Made by a program: the position numbers and the translations under genes. DNA of 64,000 nt from Demequina lignilytica. Its GTDB lineage: Bacteria > Actinomycetota > Actinomycetes > Actinomycetales > Demequinaceae. The stretch is taken from contig NZ_JAUHPX010000004.1 of assembly GCF_030418305.1 (NCBI RefSeq), positions 248,001 through 312,000 on the forward strand, given 5' to 3'. Positions 60,401 to 64,000 of the stretch are shown in pieces (the stretch's first letter is position 1; each line of letters starts with the position of its first letter). The notes under the pieces were generated by a model. The model saw only the letters and a list, made by a program, of their open reading frames with translations, did no database searches and was not told where the DNA came from.

Positions 60401-63400
60401 CCCCCCGATCGGCGTGAGCAGGAATCCGAACTGCCAGCTGTAGTCCTCAGCCACGCCGACCACCGTCTTGGTGACCGTGATGTCGGTCGGCTTCGCCGTG
60501 TTGTCCGCGGTGCAGACGATGTGCTGGTCGAAGCCGGCGACGAACGTCACCGAGTGGTCGAACGGGTCGAGGTCCTCGACGCCGGTGCACTGGAGATCCT
60601 GGACGTAGCCGCCCACGACCGCCTCGGACACGATGTACGTGGTGCCGGGCACCAGGCCCGTCCACTCGAGCACGTCGGAACCGTCACCGGTCCCGAGCGC
60701 GAGCTGCGCGTCAGGCGCCCCGCCGAGCGGCGTCAGGGTGAACCCGAACTGCCAGGGGAGATCGCTCGCGACCCCGTCGACCGTCTTGGTGAGCGTGAGG
60801 TCCGACGGCTTGGCGGTGTTGACCGCCGAGCAGACGATGCTCTGGTCGAAGCCGGCGATGAAGGACACCACCGTCGGGCTCGGGTCGAGGTCGACCACCC
60901 CGGTGCAGCGGAGCGTCTGGGTGTAGTCGCCGTCGGCCGCCTCGGTCAGCGTGTAGAGCGTGCCGGGGACCAGGTCCGACCACACGAGCGGCGCGGAGAC
61001 CATGTCGCCGGTGCCGGTCGCGGTCTGCATGCCGCCGCCGGTGGCGTCCGGGCTGAGCGTGAAGTCGAAGCCCCACGCCAGCGCATCGTCCACGCCCGAG
61101 ACGGTCTTGGTGAGCGTCAACGTGGACGCCTCCGCCGCGTTGGTCGCGGCGCAGGTGACGTGCTGGTCGAGGCTCGCGACGAAGGTGACCGACGCGTTGG
61201 TCGGGTCCTGGTCGAGGTCCTCCGCCACGGTGCACGAGAGCGCCTGGGTGTAGTCCCCGTCGACCTCCTCCGCGATCGTGTAGGTCTCGCCCGGGACCAG
61301 GTCGGTCCAGGTGAGCACGTCGGAGCCGTCGCCGACCCCGGCAGCCTTCTGGAGGCCGCCGCCGGTCGCCGGGGGCGTGAGCGTGAAGTCGAACTCCCAC
61401 GCGTAGCTGCCCGCCACGCCCGTGACCGTCTTGGTCAGCTCGACGTCCGCCGGCTTGGCCGCGTTGACCACGTGGCAGTCGATGACCGCGCCGGGAGCCG
61501 GGTCGATCTGATACCCGGGGGTGTCGCCGTCGGCGTCGGGCAGCTCCGTCTGCGCCTGGTCGTAGCACTTCATGGTCGCGTCGTAGCCGGTCGCGCCGGA
61601 CTCGCTCAGCGTGTACTCGGTGCCGGGCTGGAGGTCCATCCAGCTCGCCACGCTCGGCGAGGTCTGGTTGCCCGTGCCGGCGAGCGTCTGGGTGCCCGCC
61701 GGGACCGCGTCGGGGCTCAGGGTGAATCCGAAGGACCACGGGTAGTCGTCGGCGACGCCCGTGACCTCCTTGGTCAGGCTGAGCCGCGCGAGCTTGGTGT
61801 TGTGCACGGTGCAGGTGACGGTCTCGCCCGCGTTCACGGTGATGTCCGCCGGGTCGTCCTCGCCCTGGTCGCACATGATGCTGTCGAGCCGCCAGCCGTC
61901 GGGGACGTCCTCGCCCACCGAGTAGCCGGAGCCGGCGTCGACGAGCGCGCTCAGGGTGTTGCCCGAGACCGTCCCGCCGGTCGCGGTGGTGGTGATCGTG
62001 CCCGCGGCCGTGCCGGTGATGTCGAAGTCGCCAGCGCCGCCGTCGGAGGCCTTCTGGACGATCAGCTTCCCCTGCTGCTCGTTCGTGAAGGTGCAGGTGA
62101 TCAGGTCGCCATTCTGGGCGGTCACGGTCACCTTCTGGTTCGCGAGGTCGACGGTGCCGACCTCCTGGCCGTCGGCCTCGCAGTAGATGCTGTCGAGGCC
62201 CCACGGGAGCGCGCTCGCCGGGAGCGTGCCCTCGCTGATGACCACGGGCTCGCCCGCCGTCGCGGCGAAGGTCTGGGACTCGCCGAGCTTCAGGCCGAAG
62301 TCCGTCTGGCCGTAGCTGAAGTCGAAGTCGGTGCCCGTGTCGCCGTCACCGGCCTTCTTCACGACGATGCCCGTGAAGACGTTGTGGATGGTGCACGAGC
62401 TGGTGCCGCCCAGGAGCGACGACGGCACGTCGAAGACGTTCCCTGTGGGGGCGCCGTCCTCGTAGAGCGTGACGTCGACCCACGGTCGACCTGCCGCGAA
62501 GATGTCCTGATACGTGCACATCACGGTGTCGAGGCTCCACCCCGGCGGGAGGCTGTCGGTGAGCTCCCAGGCGGTGTAGTCGGTGCCGTTGATGACGCGG
62601 TTCCACGAGTCCTGCTCGCCCACGGCCAGGTCGCCGACGATGACGGCCTCGCCATCCCGCACCGTGCCGCCGCCCGTGCGTTCGATCCGATAGTCGAACT
62701 GCTGTCCGGGGGCGTCGGTGGTGGCGGTCTTGTCGATCTCGACGGTGCCGCAGTTGGAGATGTCGATCGGCGGCACGTATGCCAGGTCCTTGAGCGCACT
62801 GTTCGGGTCGTAGCCCGAGGCGGTGGCCGCCTGTCCGCCCACGCTGACGGTGCGGCACTGGTCGCTCGGCAGGATGCGCAGCAGGCTGAGGTTCATCGCG
62901 ACCTCGCCCGCGGTCTGGGTGGCCGTCACCTCGACGGCTCCCGCCAGGATGCTGCGCAGCACCCAGGTGCCGCCCACGCGCTGGTACAGGTCGGCGTTGG
63001 AGGCCTTCGAGGGATTGAACTCGAACAGCATCAGGTAGTCGCCGTCGGGGTCGCTGGTCGGCGGCAGACCGTCACCGTCGTCGAAGTACAGCGCGCCGAT
63101 CATCGAACCGGGATCCGCGTTGCAGCGCTTGTAGATCGCGTAGACGATGTCGTTGACGTCGCCGCCGACGTCGACCTTCTCAGCCGCGATCGCGACGTAG
63201 GCCAGGTCGCTCTTGGACGGCGTCACCTGCGAGAAGGTGGAGCCCCAGATGGGGCCGTGCTCGAGCTTGACGCCGCTGTCGCCGGCGTCATCGTTGACAT
63301 CCGCGCACAGGTCCGGGTCCTCGCTCATCGCATACACGCCGGTGGTCGGCAGGCCGCCTGGCGTGGTGCCCGCGCCGTACAGCGCGTCGAAGTCGTTCGG

Positions 63401-63607
63401 GCCGGCGGTGTCGGCGTCGATCACGAAGGCCGTCTGCGGCGTGAAGGCCGCGGACGTCGCGACCGCGGGCGCCGCCACCCCTCCCGCGAGCGTGGTCGCG
63501 AGCAGCGCCGTGATCGAGACCCCCGCGATGACCGGCCGCGACGTTCGCCGTCGAGCGTGCCGTCCGCGGGTTCCCTCAAACCTGCCTGTGGACATGAAGC
63601 CGCGCAT
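57470..63607 (-). CDS. Giant DUF5979-repeat cell-wall surface protein
   Basis: 2045 aa. The N-terminus is a basic leader and signal (cleavage near APAVATSA, about residue 51), then a ~350-aa globular head. Two short prealbumin-like units follow ('VVKKAGDGDTGTDFDFSYG', 'LIVQKASDGGAGDFDITG'). Thirteen DUF5979 repeats of about 107 aa (residues ~605-1995) each begin with a T-K-x-V-x-G-V pattern. The tail is 'LSVTGADVRGTLGAAALLLV' with the anchor helix and RRRRES, a sortase-type LSVTG signal. It works as a long stalk with an adhesive head; ligand unknown. ATG 63607 follows GGAGGGG. CRP-type sites lie upstream. Confidence 0.9.
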   Translation of the reverse strand: MRGFMSTGRFEGTRGRHARRRTSRPVIAGVSITALLATTLAGGVAAPAVATSAAFTPQTAFVIDADTAGPNDFDALYGAGTTPGGLPTTGVYAMSEDPDLCADVNDDAGDSGVKLEHGPIWGSTFSQVTPSKSDLAYVAIAAEKVDVGGDVNDIVYAIYKRCNADPGSMIGALYFDDGDGLPPTSDPDGDYLMLFEFNPSKASNADLYQRVGGTWVLRSILAGAVEVTATQTAGEVAMNLSLLRILPSDQCRTVSVGGQAATASGYDPNSALKDLAYVPPIDISNCGTVEIDKTATTDAPGQQFDYRIERTGGGTVRDGEAVIVGDLAVGEQDSWNRVINGTDYTAWELTDSLPPGWSLDTVMCTYQDIFAAGRPWVDVTLYEDGAPTGNVFDVPSSLLGGTSSCTIHNVFTGIVVKKAGDGDTGTDFDFSYGQTDFGLKLGESQTFAATAGEPVVISEGTLPASALPWGLDSIYCEADGQEVGTVDLANQKVTVTAQNGDLITCTFTNEQQGKLIVQKASDGGAGDFDITGTAAGTITTTATGGTVSGNTLSALVDAGSGYSVGEDVPDGWRLDSIMCDQGEDDPADITVNAGETVTCTVHNTKLARLSLTKEVTGVADDYPWSFGFTLSPDAVPAGTQTLAGTGNQTSPSVASWMDLQPGTEYTLSESGATGYDATMKCYDQAQTELPDADGDTPGYQIDPAPGAVIDCHVVNAAKPADVELTKTVTGVAGSYAWEFDFTLTPPATGGGLQKAAGVGDGSDVLTWTDLVPGETYTIAEEVDGDYTQALSCTVAEDLDQDPTNASVTFVASLDQHVTCAATNAAEASTLTLTKTVSGVDDALAWGFDFTLSPDATGGGMQTATGTGDMVSAPLVWSDLVPGTLYTLTEAADGDYTQTLRCTGVVDLDPSPTVVSFIAGFDQSIVCSAVNTAKPSDLTLTKTVDGVASDLPWQFGFTLTPLGGAPDAQLALGTGDGSDVLEWTGLVPGTTYIVSEAVVGGYVQDLQCTGVEDLDPFDHSVTFVAGFDQHIVCTADNTAKPTDITVTKTVVGVAEDYSWQFGFLLTPIGGLPSAQVALGTGSTSDVLTWTGLTPGMTYVLAEVVDTNYTQTLQCTGVEDLDQSDTTVTFVAGFDQHLTCDALNKAKISRATLSKEVTGVADDYEWAFAFTFAPTGPSSRSSEQFVLGGTGSTLIQPRAIEGLIPGEVYRLEEVALGGFLQRLVCDGVTDLDLSESSVTFMAGFDQSIVCRAVNDAVPTSVTVTKVVEGVADDYAWDFGFILSPEATGGGVQHATGTGPGSDVLTWEDLIPGEEYTLAEEILPGYDQTLVCDVPADLDDNPTTVTWRHGVNQNITCTATNTARSSELTVTKTVSGVADDYAWDFGFLLSPEATGGGEQHATGTGPGSDVLTWEDLIPGETYVIAEELVTGYDQMLMCTGVEDLDQSDTTVTFVAGFDQDIACDATNDALPSSLTVTKTVTNVGPDHQWDFGFLLSPEATGGGVQHATGTGPGSDVLTWEDLVPGETYVIAEELVTGYDQMLMCMGVEDLDQSDTTVTFVAGFDQDIICDATNDALPSSLTLTKEVTGVADTLAWAFDFTLTPEVGDGGLQTATGTGDMVSAPLVWEDLVPGTEYTVMEGLYPDYDGMLVCTGVEDTDPDPTVVTFIAGFDLDITCVASNAGLPSDLSVTKTVEGVADGYDWSFAFTLTPAAGGGGEQVASGTGDGTAAPLLWTDLVPGVEYVLAEAVDAGYTQSLMCEGVEDLDDVDTSVTFVAGFDQSIVCDAVNTALPSSVSITKTVTGVAEDLPWSFLFSIAPAVGDVDSQLVEGVGNVTAEPVGWTGLVPGETYTVAEAEVDGYAATLMCEGVQDLDDVASSVTFVAGFDQQVDCTATNAGLAAQLALTKTVAGMPDDGDWAFEFTLTSDVGPATVTLTGAGNSSSDTATWDLIPGATYTVSEPVDELYTQELTCTGVEDLDDVATSVTFVAPLGGMVTCDAVNTVIPVIVVEPTEPPALSVTGADVRGTLGAAALLLVAGLALLTVRRRRES
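58883..59470. repeat. Recent tandem duplication inside giant surface-protein gene
   Basis: The segment from 58883 is repeated from 59201 (318-base period, 106 codons) with only a handful of differences over about 265 bases, much closer than the other repeats of the gene. This indicates recent unequal recombination and a repeat number that can vary between strains. Confidence 0.85.
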
Positions 63608-64000
63608 GATACCCCTCCCTCACTGGGGTCGCGCAGGTCACTCCCTTGTGACCTACATCACATTCGACGCTACGCCCGCGATGTGACATACGCCACATTG
63701 AGCCGTTCGGGACGTATGTTATGTCCGTTTTGTTGCGCTTTTCGGGGATGAATGTGGCCGATTCGTGATGTAGAAGGCCTCAAGTCGGGGCGTTTCCGGC
63801 CGAAGCGCCGACCGGCTCGGGCCCATGTCGCCGCCGGCCAGAACGGCCGTCGATGCGACAACGCATCCGGGCGTGTCGCGCATCGTCCCGGCCCTGCGCC
63901 GTGCCCCAGAAGCCCTGTGAGTGCACGGCGCGACGCCTAGGGCGCTCGGCGTCGCACGGTGCACTCGCAGGACCGACAACGGCGGCTGTGGACAGCCGGC
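63608..64000. promoter_or_regulatory. Upstream region of giant surface protein with two CRP-type sites
   Basis: About 390 bases without a credible gene. TGTGACCTACATCACA (63647-63662) is a perfect CRP-type palindrome and TGTGACATACGCCACA (63682-63697) differs by one base, 40 and 75 bases before the giant gene. The stretch also holds ATGTCCG at 63721-63727 (CGGACAT on the gene's strand), one GCATCGTCC (63880-63888), and an imperfect 23-base inverted repeat (63915-63937 / 63948-63970) that could end a gene lying beyond the window. Confidence 0.6.

Noticed and set aside
59099-63751. 1550-codon open frame on the plus strand opposite the giant surface-protein gene
   Set aside because: It is the antisense shadow of a high-GC repeat gene: composition is Arg/Val/Asp-rich without signal, domains or ribosome site, while the minus-strand frame has signal, DUF5979 repeats and anchor.

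Overview
The window is high-GC actinobacterial DNA. GTG and TTG starts, 4-base ATGA gene overlaps, an arsenate-mycothiol-transferase-type ArsC, DUF222/HNH (13E12-type), DUF4012 and DUF5979 proteins, Tat signals of the RRxxxQGAAW type and LAxTG-like sorting motifs all point to Actinomycetota, most likely order Micrococcales (Demequina/Cellulomonas-like; the genus is my inference). No rRNA, tRNA, CRISPR array or complete insertion sequence was recognised.

Layout. (1) 1-4.1 kb: a truncated S-layer-homology surface protein, then the methionine operon metY-metX. (2) 4.1-11.2 kb, minus strand: two PqqD-like proteins, an orphan 175-aa protein, two small Tat-exported proteins, a pseudo-phosphatase/HPr-kinase-like fusion, a BY-kinase/chain-length regulator and a nucleotidyltransferase. 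(3) 11.4-23 kb: exopolysaccharide (EPS) glycosyltransferases, hexapeptide acyltransferases, flippase, polymerase, sugar epimerase, and GDP-fucose synthesis (gmd, fcl). About 10-19.7 kb is visibly less GC-rich and looks like an exchangeable serotype-type segment. (4) 23-34.4 kb: a sortase-type surface protein, two DUF4012 membrane proteins, an initiating sugar-1-phosphate transferase, a second BY-kinase, a low-molecular-weight tyrosine phosphatase, a TagA/WecG transferase and UDP-xylose synthase, interrupted by a DUF222/HNH gene. (5) 34.5-47.3 kb: a second assembly set with a third BY-kinase, three glycosyltransferases, polymerase/ligase, flippase, a second initiating transferase, another sortase-type protein, a YdcF-like protein, an SGNH lipoprotein and a Gfo/Idh/MocA oxidoreductase. 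(6) 47.4-64 kb: a GlcD/GlcF-type FAD-FeS oxidoreductase, three secreted proteins sharing a short unexplained C-terminal motif, arsenate/phosphatase genes, an L,D-transpeptidase, a DUF389 membrane protein and a 2045-aa DUF5979-repeat surface protein.

How it works together: most of the window builds and decorates the cell envelope. Initiating transferases load a sugar phosphate on undecaprenyl phosphate, glycosyltransferases extend it, Wzx flips it, Wzy polymerises it, and BY-kinases with a tyrosine phosphatase set chain length. GDP-fucose and UDP-xylose genes supply donors. Surface proteins and an L,D-transpeptidase sit alongside. Several surface-gene promoters carry CRP-type palindromes, and many genes start behind a TGAGGGG leader.

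The strongest unexplained signals are: a 9-mer (GCATCGTCC) repeated at least 26 times; a shared C-terminal motif TPVxSxAxYxG on three secreted proteins; and an actinobacterial PqqD/HPr-kinase module fused to a catalytically dead phosphatase domain.
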